NCBI RefSeq assembly: GCF_022581195.2
Contig: NC_061473.1
Location: 8,990,001 to 9,054,000, forward strand
Reading direction: 5' to 3'
From: Helicoverpa zea
Lineage: Eukaryota; Arthropoda; Insecta; Lepidoptera; Noctuidae
Length of the DNA: 64,000 nt
Shown piece after piece: positions 23,801 to 34,482 of the stretch. The notes under the pieces were generated by a model. That model was not told the DNA's origin, did no database searches, and was given only the letters and a program-made list of their open reading frames with translations. A program made the position numbers and the translations under genes. How positions within the stretch are numbered: the first letter of the stretch is position 1; every line of letters begins with the position of its first letter.

Positions 23801-24132
23801 ATCAAACATAAAATCATTATAGTTCGGCCATTCAGAGAATGCGTTCCTGACACGTCGCGATTGAACTGACGACGTAACTACATTCATTGATTATTGATAT
23901 AATAATGTTGTTTTAATGCTCCTCAATTGTTAAAACGGTAAACAACCAGCAAAAATATTTTTATCGTAACTGCAACGCCATTGCAAAGTTACGTCGTCAG
24001 TTCAATCGCGACGTGTCAGGAACGCATTCTCTGAATGGCCGAACTATACTCACCAGTATCCGAATCATTTTTACTGAAACAGGCCACAATAACACTAGAG
24101 AAAACAAAAATTACACACTTTGAGGGAAACAT
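20811..24132 (-). CDS. Unrecognised type I membrane protein with C-terminal YEEI motif (six exons)
   Basis: Exons, in transcript order: 24132-24054, 23535-23407, 22973-22767, 22484-22428, 22102-21963, 20927-20811. They total 729 nt (242 residues plus TAG), with GT-AG introns and matching phases throughout. Residues 1-20 form a hydrophobic signal peptide (MFPSKCVIFVFSSVIVACFS). Residues 21-164 form an ectodomain with N-X-S/T sites at 49, 58 and 125 and cysteines at 117, 141 and 148. Residues 165-183 are a transmembrane helix followed by RKHCRKK. The 59-residue tail has a PxxP stretch (RPPMPLP) and ends ENIYEEIDSY; Tyr236-Glu-Glu-Ile is the preferred Src-family SH2 ligand when phosphorylated. 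I do not recognise the ectodomain; it looks beta-strand rich, without clear Ig, LRR or EGF signatures. A surface receptor or adaptor signalling through a tyrosine kinase is inference only. ATG at 24132 is chosen because it opens the signal peptide and has an in-phase donor. Introns carry two SINEs, two family A MITEs and a palindromic MITE. Confidence 0.82.
21051..21183. mobile_element. Small inverted-repeat element in the last intron
   Basis: Ends ttagtcccgacgtgt and the complement of atgtcgggattaa form an imperfect inverted repeat of about 13 bp around a non-coding interior. Family unknown. Confidence 0.4.
21573..21854 (-). mobile_element. MITE family A, complete, shared with the paralogous intron
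   Basis: Bounded by cacggaggaagaaaagat and the complement of catggagaacaaaatgact. Subterminal agcggagatgycataa is found inverted at both ends, giving imperfect inverted repeats of about 35 bp. It has the same flank (gagtgtgacactcgctctcg) as the copy at 12429. Confidence 0.85.
22535..22745 (+). mobile_element. MITE family A, truncated, in intron 3
   Basis: Contains gctgtcataacgcaaagtct, agtagcgcgccaaaatgcgg and gaacccgaacgactcgtta. It ends about 20 bp from the donor of exon 3. No equivalent is found upstream of exon 4 in the other gene copy. Confidence 0.8.
23027..23362 (-). mobile_element. SINE family 1, near full length, in intron 2
   Basis: Runs from ctgcttagccttttcccaag to the head region cttgagaggttggtttttta. 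It carries ttggaatcgaaccc, the complement of the box B region. Confidence 0.85.
23606..23742 (+). mobile_element. SINE family 1, 3' part, in intron 1
   Basis: The phrases gcccgggtaactgggttgag, agcactggtagtcagctgca and acatagttgggaaaaaggct match the family body in the opposite orientation to the copy at 23027. Confidence 0.85.
23818..24048. mobile_element. Palindromic MITE (62-bp perfect inverted repeats) abutting the exon 1 donor
   Basis: Bases 23818-23879 and 23987-24048 are perfect reverse complements over 62 bp (starting tatagttcggccattcagag), separated by 107 bp. TA at each end fits a Tc1/mariner-like target. On the gene strand it begins at intron position 6, directly after gtgag of the exon 1 splice donor. 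Confidence 0.93.
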
Positions 24133-24192
24133 CACTATTTTTCACTAATTTAAAATATTAATTGAACTGTTAACCAATACAAAGAACTTATA

Positions 24193-24262
24193 GAATGACG
24201 ATGTTATAACATTTTGTCGTTTTGATTTTCCTGCTCTATTATCGGTAAATTATTATATAAAT
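24193..24262 (-). promoter_or_regulatory. Possible promoter region of the YEEI-tail gene
   Basis: On the minus strand tcattc (24198-24193) matches the arthropod initiator TCAKTY about 64 nt upstream of the ATG. A TATA-like tttatataata lies further upstream near 24252-24262, about 55-65 bp from that initiator and so not at canonical spacing. Weak evidence. Confidence 0.25.
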
Positions 24263-24359
24263 AAACATAAAAAGTTACGCTACTTACGTCATAAAGTTAC
24301 GTACAGAAGTAGATCATTTATTTACACAAGACGATTTATAATGGGTATAGGTATATGCG

Positions 24360-24490
24360 AAAGAGTTACCTCGGCTCTGGTACACGAAGAGCTTAAGAAG
24401 GAACATGATGGGTTTTAGTCAGTAAAAGTCTGGAACTTCCTCACGCTGCGCCCACAGCGGGAGGGGTCAATTGTTAATTTCCCATGAAAA
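24360..24490 (+). mobile_element. Retroposon family C, variant subfamily
   Basis: Shares gcgaaagagttacc, gggttttagtcagtaa and cccacagcgggaggggtca with the family. With the copy at 37862 it shares the variant agagcttaagaagraacatg. Confidence 0.7.
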
Positions 24491-24704
24491 AACAGGTAGG
24501 TACATATATGTTAATTTTTTTCCTTAAAAAACGGATGAACCGCCGATAGAGGCGATCAGAAACCGGTCATAAGTAGTACCTACAACAGATTTTTCACAGA
24601 GTGGCGGTGTTTTGTCGCTCGGAACACAAAGAATTTTTCAAATCCTACCAGCAGTTTCTGAGATTAGCGCGTTCAAGCAAAGAAATTCTTAAACTGTATT
24701 TATA

Positions 24705-24823
24705 TCTATACTTATAATAAATCTGTAGAGAGGTCAATTCTGTACATTGAATATATTTCCAAAATAACTATTAGGGGGTGATTAGTGATTGATACTGATG
24801 CCAAAAATGCAATCAGTAAAATT

Positions 24824-24856
<33 letters not shown>

Positions 24857-25797
24857 GTGTTCGTTATGGAAACAAAAACTACTGGACGTATTTTAATGAA
24901 ACTTGGCACAAATATTCTTCATACTCCTGGGCAGGTTATAGGATACTTTCCATCACGCTACGATCAATAGGAGCAGGGCAGTGAAGGTAAATGTTGGGAA
25001 AACGGGAGAAGTTACACCATTTTTTAAGCTTCCGTCGCGTGTGCAGCCTTAATGGTTACAGCTACACAGAAACCATGTACGACGGAAATATTCTTCATAA
25101 AATTATGTAAAAAAAATCCATGGCAGCATATGTCTATCTTTTATGGTTGACTCACAATAACACGTAAAACTCTCGGTAGCTTAGCAGTTCGGAGCTTTCT
25201 GATTATATTTGTCTACTATTTCGTTTATAACACTCTCACTCACACTAATTAAACATAGTTAACAGTATTATCTATTAATTAAAAAAGAATGATTTAAATC
25301 GATAAAGAAACACCAAAGTTATACATGAAAAACGGTAATAAGCCACCGCGCGTGAATTTCAGTATTCACGCGCGGTGGCTTATTACCGTCACGTATCACG
25401 CACGCTATAAGGATCATTTTTGTGCAACGGTCGCCGCGCTCGACGCGACTCGCGGCGCGGTGGCTGCGCGAGCTTCATACAATATTTGGCTGTTGGTGCG
25501 ATTGATGCGAATAGACGTTCAGAGCGTTCAACCTTATTGCGCGACTTTTAGGTTTTAAATAATTTATTTTTAACTTTCTTTTGTTGTTATTTTATAAAAT
25601 AGGTTGGTACCTATTAGTTATTTTTGTGTTTAAATATTCGTTCAAATTACAAATTATTTATAGTTTACATTTTATTACTTAAAGTAGCAGTAAGTACGCA
25701 TAGATTTAGATAATTGGAGGGGCTGGTGTTTATTATTTCTTCCTCTCTTTGCACAAAGTCCGACTCTAACGCGGACGAAGTCGCTGGCAGAAGCTAG
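24705..25797 (+). mobile_element. Non-autonomous Helitron (about 1.1 kb), copy 1
   Basis: Begins TCTATACTTATAATAAATC after an A. It ends with the hairpin gcggacgaagtcgc, a 9-base spacer and CTAG before a T: the TC...hairpin-CTAG structure and A/T target of Helitrons. It contains a (GTCT)n microsatellite at 24827-24856 and a 26-bp perfect hairpin at 25332-25389. No helicase or Rep coding. A second copy lies at 49295-50847. Confidence 0.85.
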
Positions 25798-26148
25798 TCT
25801 ATACTAAAATAGATAATAAGTGGAAGTATCTTTAGTTGTAGAAAAAATATAGTTATCAAAACTATGTACCTACATTATTTATTTCAAATATCTTTTCACA
25901 GTCGTGTCGTGTTCGTACCGTAGTCGTTTTAGTCACGTTTCATATAAATTAATATTTATCTTAGAGGTAATTAATTTACAAATGCTTAGCAAATAGCTAA
26001 AACAATTAAATAAAATAAGTATATTGTGTCATACAAATACTACAATTTGCACTATGCAAGAAAAACTATCCTTTTAATATCTCTAAAAGTCTCTTGAGAT
26101 CTTATGTGGCTTTCATCACAATTATTTCATCAGTAAAAATATCAAAAA

Positions 26149-26510
26149 CTAGCCGTTTTCCCGCGGTTTCACCCCAGTCCCGTGGGAACTACAGCCCGTA
26201 CCGGGATAAAATGATGTCCTCCTAGCCGATTATCGGCTACGGTGGCTGTTCTCACGTAAGGAGATTAGCCACCTGCGCAGGACATATTATAGTGCACAAG
26301 CATTTGCGCAGACACAGGTGCAGTCTCTATTTCTTCACTCTCATAGCCTGTTGGGACGTAATCCGACACGACAGGAGAGAGATCAGACGCAGGACCGACA
26401 TTTACGAGCGATAAAATATAGCCTATGTTACTCAGGAAGAGTGTAGCTTTTCAACAGTGAAAGAAAATCAAATCAGTTCAGCAGTTTGCGTAGCCTTTAA
26501 TGTCGGGACA
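26149..26510 (-). mobile_element. Helitron-like element interrupted by a SINE
   Basis: Starts with ctagccgttttcccgcggtt (reverse of a 3' hairpin-CTAG end). It resumes after the SINE with ataaaatatagcctatgtta and cagttcagcagtttgcgtag. Confidence 0.7.
26213..26409 (-). mobile_element. SINE family 3 nested in a Helitron
   Basis: Body phrases match 19258-19617. It is flanked by 8-bp duplications gataaaat (26205-26212 and 26410-26417), and removal restores the Helitron phrase gggataaaatatagcc. Confidence 0.85.
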
Positions 26511-26668
26511 ATGTCGGGACAATAATGTCGGGACACCTTTTCACACACGGTCGGTTAGCCCCATGGTAAGTTATTAATTAACTTGTGTTATGGGTGCTAA
26601 CACAACTGATAAACTACATATAGCTACATATATACATATTTATAAATACATATTGTAACACCCAGACC
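26511..26668 (-). mobile_element. SINE family 4 body
   Basis: Reverse of the sequence at 17790-17905 (ggtgtcccgacatt, accatggggctaaccgaccg), continuing to tgtaacacccagaccac, which joins it to the head at 17255. Confidence 0.7.
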
Positions 26669-26699
26669 ACGTAAGCCTTTAAGGTACGAACAAAAAAAT

Positions 26700-27470
26700 A
26701 TTTTCGTCTTTATCATATCATTATAAATACCTAGAAATAAAAAATGCGATGCGCTCCTCAGATAAAAAGGACACAACCTTGAAAGCAAGATAATATTGTC
26801 AATAATCTAATATTAATAGCGTAGCTGTCTATTTTCAAAGCGAGATAAAAATATAACATTTGATTATGTCGGAGCAGGACCGAGCTAAATGCATAACAAA
26901 TTCAATTTCAGCTTCATTCGATGGATTCCGATTGAAAATATACGGCAACTGGTTGTGTATTTTGACGCGTGAATTTTAGTTAAGGTAAAAGCATCGAATA
27001 TTTTTGATGTCCAGCTTCAAAAAGCGCAATTTATTATCATTTTCAAGCTACATATATCAAACAATCTATAAATAGATTTTGCTATAGTAACATTTATTAC
27101 AATGGAAAATTAATATAGCCACTCAAAAAAGCTCAGTTAATCGCAAACGCACCAAAAAAGTATCAGCATTTTCATATTAGATTTTCCTTCGATTTTTTTG
27201 CGAGCAACATAAGCGTTTTTCAGTTCGTACGAGTAGTGCCGCGAATACGCGCGACGTACGAAGGCCAGTGTGAAACACGGCTTATCTTTACTCCCCATTT
27301 TCTCTTGCATTGTTTTTTCTTATTGTAAAATTAATAATATTAAAGTAAATGAAGAAAATCCTTTACTTTGATATTTTTATTTTATTTAAAAAAAGCGCTC
27401 TTGATCCCCTCTTCTAAAAATTATCTTGTTGTACCCGACAGGTTCCATAATTGTTTCCACTGATTTTACC
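26700..27470. other. AT-rich span, no gene recognised
   Basis: A short CG-containing piece at 27195-27290 (gcgaatacgcgcgacgtacg, ccagtgtgaaacacggc) resembles one end of a MITE, but its partner end is not visible. Confidence 0.4.
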
Positions 27471-27473
27471 CAC

Positions 27474-27712
27474 CAACTTTGTACACATCACTACATGGTA
27501 TAAAACAAAGTCGCTTTTTCTGTCCCTATATCCCTTTGTACGCTTAAATCTTCAAAACTACGCAACCGATTTTCATGCGGTTTCTTTTAATAGATAGAGT
27601 GATTAAAGAGGAAGGTATTTTTTTTTTTTTGTTTAAGGAGGAATGTATAATGACATACATTAAATGGTGGGCAAATACCGTTATCCCAAGCGAAGCTGGA
27701 TCGGGTCGCTAG
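27474..27712 (+). mobile_element. Helitron-like element, cgctagt type
   Basis: Contains aaagtcgctttttctgtccc and cgcaaccgattttcatgcgg and ends aagcgaagctggatcgggtcgctag before T. The reverse-strand relative is at 46690-46920. Confidence 0.65.
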
Positions 27713-27938
27713 TTATGAAATACAATCAAGAATTTCTAACACAATTCACCTCCATATGTTTTCATTTCCGGAGACGCAGTGGCTTCGCAAATTGCCGATG
27801 AGCTATTCAGAAATGAAGGAATTTTCTACTCCCCACCAATTGTTGGGGGGCAAGACCTATGCTTCGTAGTACTTAGGTTTCTTGAGTTTTAATATCATTG
27901 GCTTAAAATTTTGGGAGTAATGGAGTATTTGTGGTAAG

Positions 27939-28092
27939 TCGTGGTGGCCTAGTGGGTAAAGAACCAACCTCTTTAGTATGAGCGTGGGTTCGGTTCCAGG
28001 TCAGGCAAGTACCAATGCAACTTTTCTAAGTTTGTATGTACTTTTTAAGTATATCTTGACACCAATGACCGTGCTTCGGAGGTTGCGATAAA
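27939..28092 (+). mobile_element. SINE family 1 head with poly-A
   Basis: Shows the head in plus orientation: tggcctagtgggtaaagaac (box A region), then ggttcggttccaggtc (box B region) about 45 bp on. It ends in an A-run after about 140 bp. Confidence 0.8.
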
Positions 28093-28257
28093 AAAAAAAA
28101 ACAAAGTCAAATATTCTAATTTCAAACAACAAACCATAAATTAACCCAAGATTAAACAGCTGATTTACACAAGAAAACGAAGCGTAACAGAAGATTAAAT
28201 TTTAACGTAAGGTTATCTATTTAAAGCTTACTTCCCCCCTAAATTGTGAGAAATAAT

Positions 28258-28533
28258 CATGGAGAACAAAATGAGTAGCAGAGATGTCATATGCAAAATC
28301 TCCTAAGAAAGTAGCGCGACAAAATGGTGTTCGGGGGACGAAGAACGTTACTAGCTCCGCCCTTATACGTCTTCTATAAAACACACCCATTTGAAAGATT
28401 GGTTTTGATTTGACATGGAACCCGATCGCTTTAGTTCTAGTAACTGATCGCGCCTACCGTACGTTGCTTGACCTACAAGAAGGCGCCTGACCTACCTTCC
28501 TTATGGAATCTCCGCTACTTTCTTTCCTCCGTG
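28258..28533 (+). mobile_element. MITE family A, near complete
   Basis: From catggagaacaaaatgagta to tttcctccgtg, with an internal deletion relative to the copy at 38247. Confidence 0.85.
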
Positions 28534-28767
28534 TTAATAATAAAACAAAGATAGTTGGTAATAACAGGCGGATACGGAAGGCTTACTACTGCCGAGTACA
28601 CGCAATATTGGTCTCATACATCACTGGGGGAACGCAGCTTTAGGTAAGGTGTAGGTCTCACTGAAAGCGGGTTTAAAAATATTATATTCTATGTGATACA
28701 ACATACCTATGTATCTGAAGAATACTGTTTAAATTTTAATTAAATAATTATAATTAACTAGCATAGG

Positions 28768-28878
28768 CTGTCCCACTGCTGGGCAAAGGCTTCCCCCATA
28801 GCCTTCCACTTTTCTCTATCCATCGCTGTTTGTGGCCAATCCGAGAGGAAGCTGTCCAAGTCTTCTCTCCAGCCTTAG
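28768..28878 (-). mobile_element. LINE 3' end fragment
   Basis: Translated on the minus strand it reads EDLDSFLSDWPQTAMDRE and then GEAFAQQWDS, the same reverse transcriptase C-terminus as at 13577-13969 but a different, shorter copy. Confidence 0.75.
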
Positions 28879-28879
28879 T

Positions 28880-29540
28880 CTCAAGAAAAAAAAATTTACC
28901 TACTAAGTTTACTACTTATAAAAATTTAGACTTATAAAAATCTAATAATTCTATGTTTGGTTGATAAAAAAAAATCAGGTTTTGGAATGTGAAAATACTT
29001 GTAACAAAATTGCTTTTTTGCAGACGAACAAAAGTTAATGTTTTAAAATTTTTGCTTACAGTTGTCCTTCGAAGTTAATACATACTTTATATGAATATTT
29101 GTGACAGCAGTATGTATAATTACTTACATAGTTTAAAAATAAAGCGCCTTTCCGGTTTGATCTGTCATGTTATAATAATATTACCGTGTAAATAAGACCA
29201 CGATGTATGTAAACGTAATTGTTAACAGCTTCATAAATTGAATTAAATGTATAAACGTTGACAGTGACGCCTCGCCTCATACATACCTCTGAGCGCATTG
29301 AAGTTATAGTGAATAGTAAATATTAACTATTTGGAAATTAGTTTTAAAGCTACGTTACACCAGTTAGAAATAATTTCTTCTTGTTTAAACCTGGATAAGC
29401 AGAAAAAGCTCATTTAAAATCAGAAGATATATCGCGTGATTTATTTTTTGTACTGGGTAACATCAGGTGAAAGTTTCTTTCGTTTCTTTTTGTTCTGATT
29501 TTTATTTAAGTTAGTGCGTATTGACGAATTTGTTATTTAT
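28880..29540. other. AT-rich span, no gene recognised
   Basis: No exon, RNA gene or known repeat could be supported here. Confidence 0.4.
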
Positions 29541-29706
29541 TCATATAATAAAGGAAATCTTTTTGTTTGTTAGTTTGTACCCAAAAGGCTCTGAAATTTT
29601 TACAGACAAAAAGCTGCACTCTTTCCGAGTAACGTAGGCTATATTTGATCCTGGTATAGGCAGTATTTTCCTTGGGATGAGGGTGAAAGCGCGGGAAAAC
29701 GGCTAG
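29541..29706 (+). mobile_element. Short Helitron (166 bp)
   Basis: TC start (tcatataataaaggaaatct), internal gcactctttccgagtaacgt, and end gcgggaaaacggctag before T. Confidence 0.7.
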
Positions 29707-29989
29707 TAACTCATAACAAAGAACATTACGATACTATTACATTATATGTATTAAAAATATACTAAAATCAAAAGTCCCATTAAACTGAGACAACTTTAGT
29801 CCCAAACCTGTCAACTCGATGAGCATAACTTTAATTCTTTCACTTTCAGTTCTGACATGAAATGGCTCAAATATATATTTTATGTTTAATATATGGACAA
29901 ACGTGATGTACATACTAATAACTGTCGAAAAGTATTTATGTAGTACTACTTATTTCCTAACGGGAAAATTTAACTTTCCTCAATAAATT

Positions 29990-30232
29990 CATCATCATCA
30001 TCTGCCTAACCTTTTCTCAAATATTGGGGTCGGCTTCCAGTCTTACCTTATGCAGCTGAGTACCTGTGTTTTACATAGAGCGACTGCCTATCTGGCCTCC
30101 TCAACCCAGTTACCAGGGCAACCCGATCTTGGTAAGACTGTTTGTCTGACTTACTGGCTTCTGACTACCCGTAACGACTGTCAAAGATGATGACAGAAGG
30201 GGCCCAACGGTTTATCGTGCCTTCCGAAACAC
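29990..30232 (-). mobile_element. SINE family 1, headless
   Basis: From (atc)n and tgcctaaccttttctcaa to atcgtgccttccgaaacaca. The tRNA head is missing. Confidence 0.8.
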
Positions 30233-30653
30233 AGACTCGTCATAACAAGATGGTCACACACCAAAAGCTAAGCTACTTTCTCAGCTGAAAAACATCGCTT
30301 TCAGTACACAGAAACCTTTACAAACAAACACAGAACGAGGTATTATATGTCAAGCTCATTACTTTACTAAAGTTTGTCAAAACGAACTGAAACTCTGAAA
30401 CAATACGATTGTTATGTTTTAATTGTTCAGCCATTGTTATTTTAATGTCGTTAATGAGTTCTGTAAAGTATCCCCTCATTTGTATCAATTGTTGTTTCTG
30501 AACTATGGATAGGCTTTCAGTTTTTAGCCGACTTTCCAAAAAGGATGCTGTCAATTCGTTGGGACCTTTGTTTTATTTATTTTTTGTATTCGAAGACGCC
30601 TGGACCGACTCGCAACTTTTTTTTATTTGATTGGGGTACCTACCTTTACTTCA

Positions 30654-30726
30654 TCGGCCTAGAAGTCGGTGGCGAAATCAGCATAGTTGTATCCTCTAGA
30701 CACCGACTTCTAGGCCGATGCACCTA
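30654..30726. mobile_element. Hairpin MITE (catcggcctagaagtcggtg type)
   Basis: A 20-bp perfect inverted repeat, catcggcctagaagtcggtg and its complement, surrounds about 30 bp. The larger relative at 38991-39209 shares the same core. The flanks also resemble that element but more loosely. Confidence 0.6.
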
Positions 30727-31139
30727 AAAGTTTTTATTTTGGCTTTTTAGTGTGTGATTTTTCTTGCGATTTTTCTGCATTTTGCCAAATAAGCATTGTA
30801 AGTTATTCGTTATTTTACCGGTAGGGGAATCAGAGCCGAGACCCCGATCAATTTAGTAGTGCTATTATACTATCAAACCAATGAGTAATTTACACTATGC
30901 GTTCCCAAAGCTTTCAAAGTCACTTTGGTAGACACTATATCAAACATCATAATAAGATAAAGGTACCTATTTGAATAGGATCGTCTGAGCCCGAAGCCAT
31001 CTTACTACGACAGCGCACGATGTATTCAAATAACTTTAATTCACCAAAGCAGACTGCATTCACTAATATCCCGAAGACGACCGAGCGAGAAATACTCCTC
31101 TCCCGTTCTCCCTGAAACGTATACCTTTTCATGATCACT

Positions 31140-31173
31140 TCAGTCGCGTCGCGGACACCACAGAGAGCGGACG
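31140..31173 (+). promoter_or_regulatory. Predicted TATA-less core promoter (Inr plus DPE)
   Basis: TCAGTC at 31140-31145 matches the arthropod initiator TCAKTY, with +1 at A31142. GGACG at 31169-31173 falls exactly at +28 to +32 and matches the downstream promoter element RGWYV. No TATA box is seen 30 bp upstream. The surrounding 31.0-31.4 kb is unusually rich in CpG and free of recognisable repeats, unlike its neighbours. Confidence 0.5.
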
Positions 31174-31464
31174 TATCGCGCTCCAACCAAAAAAATAATA
31201 AAAAACCCCCCCTAAAACACGTGCATTCGAATTCCAAATTCAAAAGTGACGTTTTAACTTTTTTTTTCTCCAACTATTCGCGCGAGTGTTCGACATTTGA
31301 ACGTGGAAGAAGTTTGCAAAAAGTTTTTAATTAATAAAAAATTGTGGTGACTTTGTCGGTGATGCCAGATTATTAAGATGAAAATAACCTAGGAATATTT
31401 TGGTCGAGGACGCCGCTCGGAGACAGTTAAACTGTTCGTGAAATATATGGATCATGGTTTACTT
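31142..31464 (+). other. Candidate 5' exon of an unidentified gene
   Basis: Downstream of the predicted start site the sequence runs to ATGGATCATGGTTTACTT and a strong donor, gtgagt, at 31465. If used, the exon is a ~305-nt leader plus six codons (MDHGLL), phase 0. Two very short upstream ORFs (atg at 31361 and 31379) would precede the start. No second exon was identified in the remaining 32 kb; a long first intron is common in such genes. It could equally be non-coding. Confidence 0.35.
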
Positions 31465-33390
31465 GTGAGTAGACACTAATACCTATGTAATATGTATTGT
31501 AATTGCTTTATTAGACAGCGGGTAGAGCGATAATCATTTTGTAGAAACATTTTAATATAATTACGTATAGGGTTCGACTTGTTTCATTTGAAAAACGAAA
31601 ATGTTTTTGAAATATAGTTTTTTTTTTTATATATATAGAATTTCAAGCATATTGTATCAGGTCTTTCATTATGAAAAAATAATGTAGTGTATTTCAATAA
31701 ATTAAAGTGTGTTAAGGGGCGTTAGGTAATTGAAAATTCTGATGGATGGAGATAGAATTTGGTTTATAGATGTTAAGAATACATGCGATTGACTTTTAAA
31801 TGATTGATGACCTTTCGAACGATTGAGCACTTCAGACTCATACAAATTGGCTGAAAGAATTTTCATTAAAAAAATACGAGTACCTGGGTAGAATCAAAAC
31901 TTGTTACATGGAACTGAATGCTATTTTGAAATGACGATGAAAAAAATGACATAACGGATACTGGTCTTGAAAAAAATATTACTAGGTATAAAATCCTTTT
32001 AATAATATTGGTGATATTAGTTTTTCAAATATGGCTTTAAAAGCTTCTATAAAACATCAAGTTCTGAATTGATGAACGGGATCTTTTCAGACGATCTGTC
32101 AACTATGATTGCCATAGTTATTTTTGAATTTATCTTGTCAATAACTGTTTCTTCTCTTCATTTTTCTATCTTGTGTTGAGCCATTTACATAACATGTTGG
32201 AAAATAAATATGCGGATATTTAATCTAAAAAAAATGAAACATTAGAATCCAGTAAAATTGACAAACAGGTTCATTTATAAAAATAGTCAACTGTGGACTA
32301 GATGAGACTAGGAAAATAGAGTAGTAATATAATAATCCATTTATATAATTATAACAAAGTTCTATAAATAGTAGTCCTGTACAAAGTAGTTCACAAAGTA
32401 AACATTGTATTCTGAACCTCTAAAGTACCTACACAGCACTTTCAAAGTGCACCTTCATGTTATTTTAGATTTAAGCTACATTTAGTTCTTGTAAAAGATC
32501 TTCCTGAAATAATATAATAGAGTTAAATATAGATTGTAGTAGTTTAGAAATAGCAGTAAAATGGGGTGGTACAAAAAAATTGTCAATTACCTATTTTCGT
32601 CACAGGAGACATGATAAAGGGCTAAATAACGCCCCGAAAATGTGTAATGAAAGTGTCAAAGCATTATTGAAATAGAAAATAATTCGAAGGTCCACAGTCT
32701 CTTTTATTGTTATTATTTACACAAACTGTTCATTATTTCAACGTAGACTAAATCAATATTTACATAACAAATAAGCTTAAAACTAATAATATCTCAAGAT
32801 AATTATTTGTATGACGAAAAGAAAACAACTGTTTCTCTTTTATAAAAACACTCATTTTTAATTATATATATACACGCCTTTTTATTAATTACAATAGATT
32901 TTAATTTGCCTACAATAGGTACTTACTCATGGACGTAAAATCATTAGTTGACCTGAAAAATAAATACGGAGGTTTGACATAGTTTCTATACAAAAGCTGT
33001 CAAAACGTCAAGCATATTCTTCAGAAAAAAGTTACCTAGTGATTGAAAAGTTGGCAGTTCGTACATTACGGTAAACTTAAAGTTAAAATTTGACCGATTT
33101 ACTGGTACTTCAACAACGCTTTTTAAATTTAAACCCTGTTAATTTTACTGTAACTAGAATTTAACCCTAACCTTGACGTAATTGAGCTTCGAACAACCGG
33201 GCCTTAGTGAAAATAAAATGTCTTCTTCGGAATTTACATCTTATATTACCTATATTTTGTCAGTCTCTTAACCGTATCTAAAAATGCTGAATTTTAGCGC
33301 TAGCTCTAATAACAAGCTGTAGCGATGTCATTATACAGAGTGTTTCTCTATAGTACTCCATATTGAGCGCAACAGCTGACGCCTAGATTA
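31465..33390. other. AT-rich span without recognised repeats or genes (possible intron)
   Basis: About 1.9 kb with no known repeat family, which is unusual in this window. It would fit the first intron of the candidate gene starting at 31142, but no acceptor or exon was supported. Confidence 0.35.
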
Positions 33391-33396
33391 CTGCCG

Positions 33397-33644
33397 TTTC
33401 AGACGAGCGTTGTATGTGCGCGTTTCTTCAATGTGTATGCAAGACTTTTGTTAAACACGTACATTATGCCGTATTTGAGTCGTACTGACAAGTAAGCTCA
33501 AACAAACTCAAATAATCGAGCCTCTAATTAATCATTACTGGCTTGAGCGAACTCAAAAGTGTATGTCAGTTTTTTGAAGCGCGAAATGTTAAGGCTCGTA
33601 AACAGACTCAATCTATGCGCGTGAATGAAAACGCTCGTCTGAAA
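33397..33644. mobile_element. MITE with 15-bp inverted repeats
   Basis: tttcagacgagcgtt (33397-33411) and its exact complement (33630-33644) bound 248 bp of non-coding sequence. Family not identified. Confidence 0.65.
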
Positions 33645-34482
33645 TATCCTTTTCGCTTTTGTTATATTATTCTAGTAGGCAGGTTGTTTTGTAGGCTTTT
33701 GTTGTAGGCGAGGTGTCTTAGTTAGATCTTAGACTAGATAAGTATTATACAGTCAGTGCCTGAAGGTTTTTTCAGCATATTTTTTTATCTATATACCTAA
33801 ACAGAACATACCATATTATTTAGTTAACGGATAAATTAAGCATCATGTATGTTAAATTAGAGAAATTGATGTAAATAGTGTCATTTTAGATTGCTGCACT
33901 TAGTGTAACTTAACAGTGTGTGTTATGCCGTGTTCCTGAAAATAAACATTCTTTATTCATCCTAATTGATATATTAAAAAAAAAAATCATCGTTAGATGG
34001 TTGCTCGCGTTTGTTACTCTACCTGTCACACTCTTAAATAGCTAACTCGAAATATTACAAAGATTAAAAATACCAAGCCACATTAATTTCACAAAAACGC
34101 TAAAATTTCGATCACACAAGCATTTACCTGCTAAAATCCAAAATGCTATAGATTTAACTTTACACTAATACCGAACACAAAAACTCCCGCATATTCACCT
34201 CTATCACGGAATAACGGGTCAATAGATATAGAAGGAATTCGGTGCACATGGGACGACTCCGGGAATTAGCATATAGAGAGTCTCGTCCCGGAAAAGTCCC
34301 GGGAAAATAGTGATTTTCCCGCCAAAGTCCCAGGTATCGGTAGTGAAGAAATATTGAATATTTTTGCATAATTTTAAGAGAACGGTATTTTTGTGCATAA
34401 ATTAAGTCGTATTTGCCATTTTGTTTTGGTTCTTTTTTGTGGAGCGTTGCTAAGTTACAGCATCAGTTTAAATGCTTAAAAC

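Noticed and set aside
25325..25558. 77-codon ORF in the Helitron
   Set aside because: It runs through a perfect hairpin and CpG-rich non-coding sequence and is not preserved in the second Helitron copy.
30318..30554. 78-codon minus-strand ORF with a helical-looking sequence
   Set aside because: It could be an exon, but it has no clear acceptor or donor, and the adjoining sequence resembles repeat flanks. Not strong enough to annotate.
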